Of a stretch of 64,000 nt of DNA, positions 36,495-43,889 are shown in pieces. Within the stretch, counting starts at the first letter, position 1; the number at the start of each line of letters is the position of its first letter. This DNA comes from Clostridia bacterium (GTDB taxonomy: Bacteria > Bacillota_A > Clostridia > Oscillospirales > Acutalibacteraceae), in the NCBI GenBank assembly GCA_017549665.1, contig JAFYUD010000092.1, positions 1-64,000 of the forward strand, given 5' to 3'. The position numbers were made by a program, and so were the translations under genes. Below the pieces are notes generated by a model that searched no databases, was not told the origin of the DNA, and was given only the letters and a program-made list of their open reading frames with translations.

Positions 36495-36536
36495 ATATCG
36501 TGCATCCGCTGGAAAAGTACGAATGCACTTTGAAAA

Positions 36537-36567
36537 ATTATAACAAGGAAAAAATTCTTTATGCCAA
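36537..36567 (-). promoter_or_regulatory. Extended -10 promoter for the ncRNA
   Basis: TGTTATAAT gives a perfect extended -10 (TATAAT at 36542-36537). A TTGGCA box lies 19 bases upstream (36567-36562), a little far, which the TG extension can offset. Predicted start near 36530, exactly where the first hairpin begins. Confidence 0.6.
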
Positions 36568-36758
36568 AACCAGCGCAAGCCTGATTCTGCACAGTCTAAA
36601 AGGAAAAATATGGTCAAAAGAAAAACCAAACGATAAAAGAGGTATAGCCGGGAAAATAGTTGTGTGAAAGGAGGTTGTGAGAAAAGAAAACCCGGCGCAG
36701 TTTGTACGAGTTGCCCTCCCTCTCTTATCATATAGAATATTGCATTTTTAAGGGTCTA

Positions 36759-36783
36759 ACTCTCAATTATTGGGGGTCAATAT
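36759..36783. repeat. Dispersed palindromic motif, copy 3
   Basis: CTCTCAATTATTGGGGGTC then AATAT. It overlaps the last codons and stop of the zinc-ribbon gene, so the motif was kept at the end of a coding region. Confidence 0.5.
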
Positions 36784-37684
36784 TTTTGTTGCCACTGTGG
36801 GAAAATTGCTTTCTTTTTCTGTCCCTCTCACGTGCAAATGCTGCTTGACAGTCATCACATCTTACTTTGCTATTGTTTGTAGCAATTACAGTAAATGACT
36901 TACCACAAACACAGCACGAGCCTTCACGCATTGCCGGAGGTTTCGGCTTATTCTTTTCAATGATGCAATCGGGGCAAATTCGGCTTGCTTGCTCCATTGC
37001 ACACGCTTCTTTATAGGTGAAGTATTTACCGCAATTCTTGCAAATTCCGATATTCTCTTTTAATACATTTTTTCGGAATTGTAAGCCTAATTCTCTAAAA
37101 TCAGAAACAAACATTTTTTGTCCTGTGGTTTCATCCATAAATGCAACTCTAATATTGACTTTGTTTGTACGCTGGGGAATTTCAATCAATCCAGCATCAA
37201 GCATATCCGCAATTCTTAAATCTCTTTGCTTTCTCGTGCCGCTGACTCTTGCACAATCAAAGATGGTTTTAGAATCGAGGTTTAACCAGCCGTTATTTTT
37301 CGGGTTTTTGGCATCGTTCAGTTTGGCAATACAGAGCATAACAAACGCCAATCTTGCATTTGTCTTATTCCTCATATTTGCAATGGTCTTATACTCTTTT
37401 TCCGTAATGGTTACGCCGTCAATCTCTAAAAGATTTTTACCGCCGGTGTGCCTTGCAATCTTTTCACAAGTAGCCTCCCACTGCCTTGTATTTTTGGCAT
37501 ATGGGGGGTAATTTTTTTCAAGAAATTCAAGCAGCAATTTTGTAATTCTGACTTTTCGGAATCCGCAATACTGATAGTAGTATTGAGCCAGTAAATCAAG
37601 GGTCTTTCTCATTCCGGCAGTATATGTACCGTTTTCAATGCAATTTAAAACATAGTTCTTTTCATTCAAAATAAAGTTATCCAT
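36767..37684 (-). CDS. Zinc-ribbon protein coupled to the phage RNA-polymerase-like gene
   Basis: 305 residues. N-terminal ~200 residues are helical with winged-helix-like stretches (SGTRKQRDLRIADMLDAGLIEIP). The C-terminus has two zinc ribbons, C215-C218/C237-C240 and C257-C260/C276-C279, then a basic tail (RERDRKRKQ). The ATG overlaps the stop of the polymerase-like gene (TAATG), so the two are made together. A DNA- or RNA-binding partner, perhaps a specificity or processivity factor of the polymerase, is inferred from coupling and the ribbons. A replication-initiator role is the main alternative. Confidence 0.75.
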   Translation of the reverse strand: MDNFILNEKNYVLNCIENGTYTAGMRKTLDLLAQYYYQYCGFRKVRITKLLLEFLEKNYPPYAKNTRQWEATCEKIARHTGGKNLLEIDGVTITEKEYKTIANMRNKTNARLAFVMLCIAKLNDAKNPKNNGWLNLDSKTIFDCARVSGTRKQRDLRIADMLDAGLIEIPQRTNKVNIRVAFMDETTGQKMFVSDFRELGLQFRKNVLKENIGICKNCGKYFTYKEACAMEQASRICPDCIIEKNKPKPPAMREGSCCVCGKSFTVIATNNSKVRCDDCQAAFARERDRKRKQFSHSGNKNIDPQ

Positions 37685-40404
37685 TATAATTCAATTCCTT
37701 TCATCTTAAAGTGGTTTCCCAAAAATTCAAAATCGCCTTCAGTGTCATCATCCACCAAAGAGGGGTAAACCATAGTATTATTGTTTCTTTCAAGTAAATT
37801 TTTAATGATTTGAGAGCCGCAAACATCCCACGCAAACGCTTTACTACAATTTGAGGTATAGCAAAGGTCAATCACAATATCACAAAGCACACGAGCATCA
37901 GGGCAAACACAATCACACTGATAAATGAAATAGTTTTTCATTTGCTGTTTTTCAATATCAACGGTATCTTTATCAAGGGCGGTTTCTTTTGCAATCTGCT
38001 TGAATGCTGCAACCCTTGCTTGATATTCTTCCCAAATGGTTTTTACTTGCTTTGCCATTTGTACGGAATAAGCGACGCCGGATTTTAAAACACTGTAATC
38101 AAAAGCACCGTTATCATTGGTGAATTTCATACCGTCAAATTCATTTTCAAAGATTCTGCAAATTTTATTGACAGTGCAATTATTCATTGATACCGGCAAT
38201 TTTGCAAAGTAGTTTTCCAAAAAGATTTTTACATCATCTGGAGGGTTATCCATTGCACACAGTTCATCAATGCTTTTTCTGAATCTGCGAATTGCGTTAC
38301 TGTTGCTATCCTTTATATACTGGGTATATTCAGCCTTTAAATCCGGGTATCTGTATATCATAAAATAAGGCTTTTTAGGGGCTACAATGGCTTTGTTTTC
38401 ATCGGTCATATCTTTACTATACTGATACCAATATTGAGGCATAGGGAGCGACACAACGCCTTTAATGCGGTCAATCGAACATTGCTGATAATGTTGACTG
38501 CACATAATTCTATATTCAAGTGTTTTATACTCTGGGGAATCTACCGGGAACATAGATTTAATATCAAACATTGCCGTTGCTCTGTTGGTGATAGCACCAA
38601 TATCATCATTAAAGGCAATTTTGTTACATTCGATTAAATCAGATTCGGTAACAAGTTTCTTTTCTGCCTTTTTCTGAAGGCAAAAGATAGTTTTTGCATT
38701 TTCCGTATTTCTTAATAAAACCGGATTATCTGTAATTAAATTTGTGTCACCGTCTTTATCCATACCATTCATAGCATCAGATGCAGAATCCCACGCATTG
38801 AAAATTAAAGCCGTGGTAATGTATTGATACCAATAAAGGGCATCACTACTATTATTCAAAACCATTTTTCTGATATTGTTGTAACAGGTCATCGGCGCAC
38901 GATAACAAACTAATTCTTTTGCTTTTCGGTCAATCCAATACTTTTGATAGACTTCACCCGCCTTCAGAATACCAGTAACAGGCAGATTAAACATTGATTG
39001 AGCAAGGGCGAAGGGGTCACCGGCTACCATAAGATAATTGCCGTTTACTGTGATTGTGCCTTTCTTTGCATCGTTTATTTTCTTCTTTAATTGGTTATGG
39101 ATGGAATGTTTAATATAGGGGTCTTTCACCAATTCGGGCATAATGCAAAGAGCCTTCACAAAGTCATCATTCATTTTTGCAACGTTTGTTTCGGTCAGAT
39201 TGATACCAGCCAAATACACTATTGCTTTTCTGTAATCGCCGCCCAGAATGTCATTGATAATATCAACTGTTGGTTTGCAAAGTTCGTTTAAATCCTCATC
39301 ATTAAATGAGTATGGATTAACAAACTGATAGTTTAATTCCCTCACAGATTCAAGGGTATGGGGGGTTATTTTCGTAGTGCTGAATTGATAGCCATTTTCT
39401 AAACAATTCTTTTGATAATCTTCCCAATTTTCATAACTATCCCAAAGTTTTAATTGGGATGCAGTTAAAATAACCTCTGCATTGCGAATATCACGAACAT
39501 CACCCCAAACATCCACAATTTCATATTTACCGGATATTTTCTCTGCAAACTCAATAAAGTTAAATGTATATAACATTCCTTTTTCAAAGGCATAGCGGGT
39601 ATTCATTCCAGATATAGGAGCATCAACACCGGTTAAATATTGGTTGACTTTTGCGGAATAGGACGGCAGCATTAAACCAAAACCATCACTATCATTATGT
39701 TCAATGTCAACGCCGTTTTCATATGTTAGTATGGGTTCGCCGTCTGTCTCATCACTAATCTTAATAATATCTTCTTTAAAATGGGTGATGCAGTCATTAA
39801 CTACAATCACGCCTTCAGGCTGGGGAATAGGGGTAGAGCCGGAAGCGGTCAAGGCTTGATATGCTTCTAACTTACCCGGCACAAGTGGAATATTAAGATT
39901 GCGCCCGTTGTCAATTCTCTTTTTGATTTCATCGTATAAATCAGCATTGATATAAACAATGGTTCTATTCTTCACGCCGTTTGTAGTGCCAAATAAGCGG
40001 CGGTAAGTGATACCATTGATTTTAAAGCCTTTGTTTGCTCTGTCATAATCCTTTACACTATCCATAATGACAGCAACATAATCTTTCTGAAATTGCAGGT
40101 CATACAATTTGCTATAAAGATTTCTGATTTTGTTTTTTGTATGGGTAGTATTATTATTTTTCTTGCCTTTCTCTCTACCAATAGCCGCTTTAATACTCTT
40201 GATTTCAGCGTTAGCATCTGCAATACCGTTTAATTGGTCAAGCCATCGCATAATTTGCGAATCAGCCAGAGCAACAATTAAATCGGGGTAGTTTCTCATT
40301 GCATCATTAAGGGATAATGTTAAATCCCATTTATGTTTTTTCAGGAATTTACTATTTATCTTGTAAATTCTTCTTTGTTCACTTGCCATTTTCATTTTTA
40401 TCAC
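37684..40404 (-). CDS. Single-subunit two-barrel RNA polymerase-like protein (YonO/RdRP type)
   Basis: 906 residues from GTG 40404 (AAAGG six bases upstream; ATG 40395 possible). Residues 239-250 read SDGFGLMLPSYS, like the DG-x-G-L-I-x-P entry of the first double-psi barrel in QDE-1/YonO proteins. RYAFEKGML (271-278) supplies its lysine (K275). VILTASQLKLW, NWEDY and ELNYQF (311-361) match the following conserved block. AGDPFALAQSMF (461-472) and CYRAPMTCYNNIRKM (500-514) lead to the second barrel with D549-K-D551-G-D553, the magnesium-binding signature. It would make RNA from the phage genome, freeing phage genes from host polymerase. Family assignment rests on motif order. Confidence 0.75.
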   Translation of the reverse strand: MIKMKMASEQRRIYKINSKFLKKHKWDLTLSLNDAMRNYPDLIVALADSQIMRWLDQLNGIADANAEIKSIKAAIGREKGKKNNNTTHTKNKIRNLYSKLYDLQFQKDYVAVIMDSVKDYDRANKGFKINGITYRRLFGTTNGVKNRTIVYINADLYDEIKKRIDNGRNLNIPLVPGKLEAYQALTASGSTPIPQPEGVIVVNDCITHFKEDIIKISDETDGEPILTYENGVDIEHNDSDGFGLMLPSYSAKVNQYLTGVDAPISGMNTRYAFEKGMLYTFNFIEFAEKISGKYEIVDVWGDVRDIRNAEVILTASQLKLWDSYENWEDYQKNCLENGYQFSTTKITPHTLESVRELNYQFVNPYSFNDEDLNELCKPTVDIINDILGGDYRKAIVYLAGINLTETNVAKMNDDFVKALCIMPELVKDPYIKHSIHNQLKKKINDAKKGTITVNGNYLMVAGDPFALAQSMFNLPVTGILKAGEVYQKYWIDRKAKELVCYRAPMTCYNNIRKMVLNNSSDALYWYQYITTALIFNAWDSASDAMNGMDKDGDTNLITDNPVLLRNTENAKTIFCLQKKAEKKLVTESDLIECNKIAFNDDIGAITNRATAMFDIKSMFPVDSPEYKTLEYRIMCSQHYQQCSIDRIKGVVSLPMPQYWYQYSKDMTDENKAIVAPKKPYFMIYRYPDLKAEYTQYIKDSNSNAIRRFRKSIDELCAMDNPPDDVKIFLENYFAKLPVSMNNCTVNKICRIFENEFDGMKFTNDNGAFDYSVLKSGVAYSVQMAKQVKTIWEEYQARVAAFKQIAKETALDKDTVDIEKQQMKNYFIYQCDCVCPDARVLCDIVIDLCYTSNCSKAFAWDVCGSQIIKNLLERNNNTMVYPSLVDDDTEGDFEFLGNHFKMKGIEL

Positions 40405-40414
40405 ACTTAACCTT

Positions 40415-41032
40415 TCAAATATATTTTAAGCCTCTTTTCGCCCATTCCTGCGGCATAGTGCAAGTACCGTTTAACCATCTTGCCATAGTCTGCATAACAA
40501 CGCCGTAATGCTGGGCGCATCTGTTACAACTGTTAAAAGTCATACCATCACATTCAACCGGCTTACCAAATCTTTTTGATAGTTTCTCTTTGGTTTCTTC
40601 ACTTCTCTTTTGTCCCGTTCTGGCTTTTGCGCCTCTTGCGGTTCGTGTACCCCAATTAGAATTTATTTTATGTGTAACCCACATCAGATTAGCAACGGTA
40701 TTATCTTTCTTATCCTCTGATAAGTGATTGACTTCCGGCAGATTATGCGGATTAGGAATAAAAGCAATAGCCACAAGGCGATTTACCCGCAATGTATGAC
40801 GTTTGCCATCTTTATATATGCCTACTCTTAAATAACCTTTGCTATCTGTTGCTTGCTTTAAAATTCTTTCGTGATAATAAAAGACTCTGCCTAATTTCGG
40901 TACATATCTTTCATATGTAATGGATTTTACACGCCCTAAATTTGATACTTGATACAGGGGGTAATTTTTAATTGGTCTCCATTCCTCACCGGGTAAACTT
41001 TCAATTTGCATAAATTCATAATAATGTTTCAT
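40415..41032 (-). CDS. HNH homing endonuclease with NUMOD4 domain
   Basis: 205 residues from ATG 41032 (AAAGGA nine bases upstream). NUMOD4 segment GEEWRPIKNYPLYQVSNLGRVKS at the N-terminus, HNH core (VNHLSEDKKDNTVANLMWVT) near residue 95, and a C-terminal DNA-binding repeat (VECDGMTFNSCNRCAQHYGV). A free-standing mobile endonuclease that cuts alleles lacking it. It lies 10 bases before the polymerase-like gene, a common spot for homing enzymes in phages, and no disruption of that gene is seen. Confidence 0.9.
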   Translation of the reverse strand: MKHYYEFMQIESLPGEEWRPIKNYPLYQVSNLGRVKSITYERYVPKLGRVFYYHERILKQATDSKGYLRVGIYKDGKRHTLRVNRLVAIAFIPNPHNLPEVNHLSEDKKDNTVANLMWVTHKINSNWGTRTARGAKARTGQKRSEETKEKLSKRFGKPVECDGMTFNSCNRCAQHYGVVMQTMARWLNGTCTMPQEWAKRGLKYI

Positions 41033-41066
41033 TACAATCAATCCTTTCAACTTTTAATTTTGCTTT

Positions 41067-41246
41067 TTAGAATCCATATTTCTTTAAATAACTGTCTATC
41101 TTGTTTAATGTGCTGGGGGATAGTTCAATATCGCCTTTTTGCCATTGATAATAAGTGCTGCGACCTATCCCGCAATTATCGGCAAACTTTGCGACTTGAA
41201 CGCCCAATTCATCAATAAACTTTTTGCATCTTTCTTTTAGTGACAT
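41067..41246 (-). CDS. Small HTH regulator (Cro/XRE-like)
   Basis: 59 residues from ATG 41246 with AAAGGCGG upstream; a longer frame to 41315 has no ribosome site. Helix-turn-helix pattern VAKFADNCGIGRSTYYQWQKGD followed by LSPSTLNKIDSYLKKYGF. A Cro-like or early regulator reading the adjacent 142-bp repeat array is plausible. First gene of the endonuclease-polymerase-zinc-ribbon operon. Confidence 0.8.
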   Translation of the reverse strand: MSLKERCKKFIDELGVQVAKFADNCGIGRSTYYQWQKGDIELSPSTLNKIDSYLKKYGF

Positions 41247-41387
41247 ATTGCACCGCCTTTCTTTAAACATTTGAATATATTTGTCTGTAAAAAATATATA
41301 GAAAAGAGGGAACATTTTTTATATTTCCCTTCACTATACAAAAATCAGTGTTTTTTTATAGGGGTCTCAAAACCCTTGCAACACAAG

Positions 41388-41402
41388 CAATTATTGAGGG
41401 TC
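41388..41402. repeat. Dispersed motif, copy 4 (inverted orientation)
   Basis: CAATTATTGAGGGTC inside repeat unit 1 of the array is the reverse orientation of the motif at 13821, 33200 and 36759; units 2 and 3 carry shortened forms (ATTGAGGGTTTAAA). Confidence 0.45.
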
Positions 41403-41930
41403 TAAACGGGGTTATCTCAAAATTAAAATGATTACATCTAAAAATTGCTAACCGTAACATTTTTCTATTCCCATTCACTATACGAAAATCAAGGTTTTTT
41501 CCGGTGTACCTCATAACCCTTGCAAACAGTAGAGAAATTGAGGGTTTAAAAGTGCTTATCTCAAAAAACGCTTGCTAACATCTCAAAATGAACTGGTATT
41601 ATTTCTTATTTCCCCTCTATATACAAAAATCAATGTTTTTTCGGGAATGCTCGAAAACCCCTAAAACACATAGACTTTTTGAGGGTTTAAAAGGGGTCAT
41701 CTTCAAAAACGCTTCGTTACATCTCAAAATGAACTTGGGGGACATACTTTTTTAATTCCCATCTATTAACGAAAATCGGGGTTTTTATAGAGGGGTCAAA
41801 AATCCATTGATATACCGCCGTTTTTAAGGTCTGATTTTTAGCCAATCTCAAAATATAAAAACGGAATTTCTATATACCCCTTCACTATACGAAAAATCGT
41901 GTTTTTTGCTAAACCCTCTCAACAGGGGGT

Positions 41931-41950
41931 TGACCCCTCAAAAATTGGGC
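41931..41950. repeat. Dispersed motif, copy 5
   Basis: GACCCCTCAAAAATTGGGC in the last repeat unit of the array matches the motif core CCCTCAA-ATTGGG. Confidence 0.4.
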
Positions 41951-41992
41951 GTGTTTTTACCTTATCAAAAATTCATCTCAAAATTGCTGTGT

Positions 41993-42238
41993 TTACATTT
42001 GCAAAATGCGCTGTAACCACTCATCATAAACGCTTATTTGCTCCCGGTTAATTATCTTGTTATCTTCCGTTAAATCACCCTTGACAACTGCAATAATGCC
42101 GGTACGGTTCTTTTTGCCGTATCGGTTCATATCTTCCAGTGCTGCGCCCTCATCATCAAAAGTATTTAATACTGTTTCTGTAAAGCCTTTAACCCTTACA
42201 AGGTGATATTTTCTTGTGTCTTTCTTTGCTCGTGCCAT
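41993..42238 (-). CDS. Small phage protein of unknown function
   Basis: 81 residues, basic N-terminus (MARAKKDTRKYHLVRVKG), acidic middle and mixed alpha/beta look. No recognised domain. It sits alone between a strong terminator (42257-42317) and the repeat array, so it must have its own promoter or rely on read-through. SD is GGAGG before the ATG. Confidence 0.65.
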   Translation of the reverse strand: MARAKKDTRKYHLVRVKGFTETVLNTFDDEGAALEDMNRYGKKNRTGIIAVVKGDLTEDNKIINREQISVYDEWLQRILQM

Positions 42239-42256
42239 TCCATACCTCCAGAAAAT

Positions 42257-42317
42257 GAAAAAAGGCTATGCAATCTAACCCCCGTTGAATATAGGGGGTT
42301 AAAGAATTACACAGCCT
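42257..42317 (-). terminator. Strong intrinsic terminator in the early region
   Basis: Long interrupted stem: AGGCTGTGTAAT pairs with ATTGCATAGCCT and an inner AACCCCC with GGGGGTT, followed by six T on the - strand. It stops transcription from the early promoter at 44.1 kb before the array and the polymerase operon. Confidence 0.9.
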
Positions 42318-42347
42318 GCAAAATGCTTATAAAGCATCAGGAAATTT

Positions 42348-42605
42348 TTATATTAAATTGTCATCGTCATCAATAAAGTATTCCGCTATCTCTATCCAGT
42401 GAGCAATATTTTTTAAAATAAATTCTTCCATTGAATCCGGCGGGTTATCTGCATCCAAACCGCAAACATTAGTTAAATTGCCATAGCCGAATTTAACAAT
42501 ATAGAATTCAATTAAACCATCCTCCGGGATAACATATATTAAATACTTTGCATTGTCCTTATTTATATATTCATAGCGGTCAATATCAATCTGCATTTTC
42601 TTCAT
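42348..42605 (-). CDS. Small acidic phage protein, unknown
   Basis: 85 residues from ATG 42605; a TTG at 42629 would add eight. Very acidic C-terminus (FIDDDDNLI) and several aromatic beta strands (KYLIYVIPEDGLIEFYIVKFGYG). No family recognised. An acidic small early protein could be a DNA mimic or anti-host factor, but nothing specific supports that. Overlaps the end of the frame at 42586-42771. Confidence 0.6.
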   Translation of the reverse strand: MKKMQIDIDRYEYINKDNAKYLIYVIPEDGLIEFYIVKFGYGNLTNVCGLDADNPPDSMEEFILKNIAHWIEIAEYFIDDDDNLI

Positions 42606-42771
42606 TTGGTTTACCGCCCAATCTTTCAATATATCGTTTCATTCGCTCAACGTCTGACGGCTTCCAGCCATAAGACAACATTTTTTCTTCAAATTCATTC
42701 GGATAGAATTTGTAAAAATCAGCGTTTCTTTTTGCGACACATTTTAAATGCTCTAATTCATAGTCCTTTAT
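42586..42771 (-). pseudogene. Small open frame lacking a normal start codon
   Basis: A 61-codon frame encodes a gene-like peptide containing YELEHLKCVAKRNADFYKF and YGWKPSDVERMKRYIERLGG, typical of small phage proteins. The well-placed AAAGGACTATG at 42759-42769 is out of frame and runs into TAG after two codons. Either one base has been lost after this ATG, or a rare AUA start is used, or only an internal ATG (31 residues) is translated. Confidence 0.5.
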
Positions 42772-42965
42772 GGTTTATCACCAACTTTCATTTTATCAAT
42801 AATATTTGCTGTCCTTTCTTCGTCCAGCCTCATATATTCGCTTTGTAATTCCTCTGAACTACCACAGGACAAAAGCGGAATTTCAACGCCGAAATCTTCA
42901 AAAATTCTCTTTTGCCAATACTTGATTTTTCTGGTTTCCTCATCAACAAAACTATTCTTTTTCAT
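42768..42965 (-). CDS. Small phage protein of unknown function
   Basis: 65 residues, charged and helical (DEETRKIKYWQKRIFEDFGVEI; EELQSEYMRLDEERTANIIDKMK). AAGGAAA-type site before ATG. Co-directional with the neighbouring early genes and separated from the next by 20 bases. No recognised domain. Confidence 0.6.
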   Translation of the reverse strand: MKKNSFVDEETRKIKYWQKRIFEDFGVEIPLLSCGSSEELQSEYMRLDEERTANIIDKMKVGDKP

Positions 42966-42985
42966 TTCTTTATTTTCCTTTCTTC

Positions 42986-43465
42986 TTATGCTACATTGTT
43001 TAAAATCTTTTCGATAACTGCCATTTCGTAAACATCCGTATAGAATGTATCAAGGGCAGCACTTGCACCACACATCAAAGTTAAATTGCCATCGAAGGCG
43101 GTATTGCTGTATTGCCAATTATGGATATACTTTTTATACTTCTTTGCATTGATACCCTTTGTATTTACCCAATCGGGAGAAAGAACCAATTCACAACCGA
43201 TTTTTGTATTTTGGATTTTGCCGGTGCTTTCATTAAAGGTAATTTCAAAATAATACTTTACCTTATTGCAGAGGCGGCGGGGCATCCATCCGCATTTTGT
43301 ATTTTTCTCAATTTCCTTTTTTGCTGCCTTGAAAAGTGCTTTCTTTACTTCCGGGCGAAGGTATGAGCCTTTAAAATACCCCTTGAAATTTCCCATTGTT
43401 TCAGACTCATCATAAAAGACAGTAGGGATAACAAATTTTCTTGTTTCAACATTAACCAGTTTCAT
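42986..43465 (-). CDS. Phage early protein of unknown function
   Basis: 159 residues, mixed alpha/beta with a Lys-rich middle (RPEVKKALFKAAKKEIEKNTK), Trp/Tyr-rich strands (KKYKKYIHNWQYSNTAF) and a hydrophobic C-terminus. The shape suggests a nucleic-acid-associated protein, but I recognise no family. Part of the early operon from the 44.1-kb promoter. Confidence 0.65.
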   Translation of the reverse strand: MKLVNVETRKFVIPTVFYDESETMGNFKGYFKGSYLRPEVKKALFKAAKKEIEKNTKCGWMPRRLCNKVKYYFEITFNESTGKIQNTKIGCELVLSPDWVNTKGINAKKYKKYIHNWQYSNTAFDGNLTLMCGASAALDTFYTDVYEMAVIEKILNNVA

Positions 43466-43490
43466 AATAAATTTACCTCCAGAAATTTAA

Positions 43491-43877
43491 TCAATGATAT
43501 TTGTGAAATTCACGGTGTAGGCAACCACAAGATTTTGTGTTACCGCTTATCAAGTAGTTAGTTGGTACATCGGTATATTTCCCGCACAAAAGGCACTTAC
43601 AACGCCATACTGCCCTTCGATGCTGATTTGTACCAACTCTTTTTATGACCTTCAGATAATTTATTGTCTGTCCGGTCAAGTCCTTTGCATTGGGTCTCTT
43701 TTTGATGCATCCGCACGACTTCTTATGACCGCTTTTTAATTCGGTTGTGCTTGCCGTGGTAATGCTCCCGCATAGTTTGCATTTGCATTCCCACATTGTA
43801 CGCTTGCCGTCTTGCTCATCAGCCTTTTTTATGACCTCTAAATTATTAAAGGTCTGTCCCGTCAAATCAATTTTCAT
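43491..43877 (-). CDS. Tandem zinc-binding protein of AP2/homing-endonuclease-associated type
   Basis: 128 residues made of two copies of one ~60-residue unit. Each has DLTGQTFNNLEVIKK-like start, W.CKC.LCG, and a closing K/SCGC. The eight-plus cysteines per copy pattern (CKCxxCG...CGC) suggests a zinc site. Such units occur beside AP2 or HNH domains in mobile endonucleases; here no nuclease domain is present. A DNA-binding early regulator or a remnant of a mobile endonuclease are both possible. Confidence 0.7.
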   Translation of the reverse strand: MKIDLTGQTFNNLEVIKKADEQDGKRTMWECKCKLCGSITTASTTELKSGHKKSCGCIKKRPNAKDLTGQTINYLKVIKRVGTNQHRRAVWRCKCLLCGKYTDVPTNYLISGNTKSCGCLHREFHKYH

Positions 43878-43889
43878 TTCCTTACCCCC

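Larger units (their letters stand above)
36165..36530 (-). ncRNA. Candidate prophage non-coding RNA with two tandem structured units
   Basis: A promoter at 36537-36567 and a strong terminator at 36160-36194 bound a ~365-nt stretch with no credible gene. RNA order: hairpin 36528-36500 (GTGCAT/ATGCAC), five bases, motif C (36494-36454), then hairpin 36415-36385 (GTACCCTCTA/TAGGGGGTAC), five bases, motif B (36379-36337). Each unit is thus hairpin, NATAT spacer, motif. The alternative is a long 5' leader of the 164-residue gene. Both readings rest on sequence only. Confidence 0.6.
41325..41985. repeat. Array of five degenerate ~142-bp direct repeats
   Basis: Block A (TTCCCxTTCACTATACGAAAATC then GTTTTTT) starts at 41325, 41468, 41610, 41756 and about 41873. 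A later block (ATCTCAAAA) recurs at about 41414, 41556, 41698, 41844 and 41973, giving a period of 142-146 bases except a shorter last unit. Between them lie ACCCTTGCAA and TTGAGGGTTTAAA, which can form AACCCT/AGGGTT hairpins. Spacing and divergence suggest an old, functionally retained array: replication origin, operator array or multiple phage promoters. Confidence 0.75.
41247..41992. other. Non-coding region before the early polymerase operon
   Basis: 746 bases with no gene. Nearly all of it is the five-unit repeat array at 41325-41985. No canonical promoter was found between the array and the regulator gene at 41246, so this operon may start inside the array or depend on a phage factor. 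Confidence 0.6.

Noticed and set aside
36437..36731. Open frames of 76 and 95 residues on both strands in the ncRNA region
   Set aside because: They cover the promoter, hairpins and motif C and lack family resemblance; the folded RNA explains the sequence better.
41325..41985. CRISPR array
   Set aside because: Units are about 142 bp and degenerate with no short exact repeats and unique spacers, and no cas gene is nearby.
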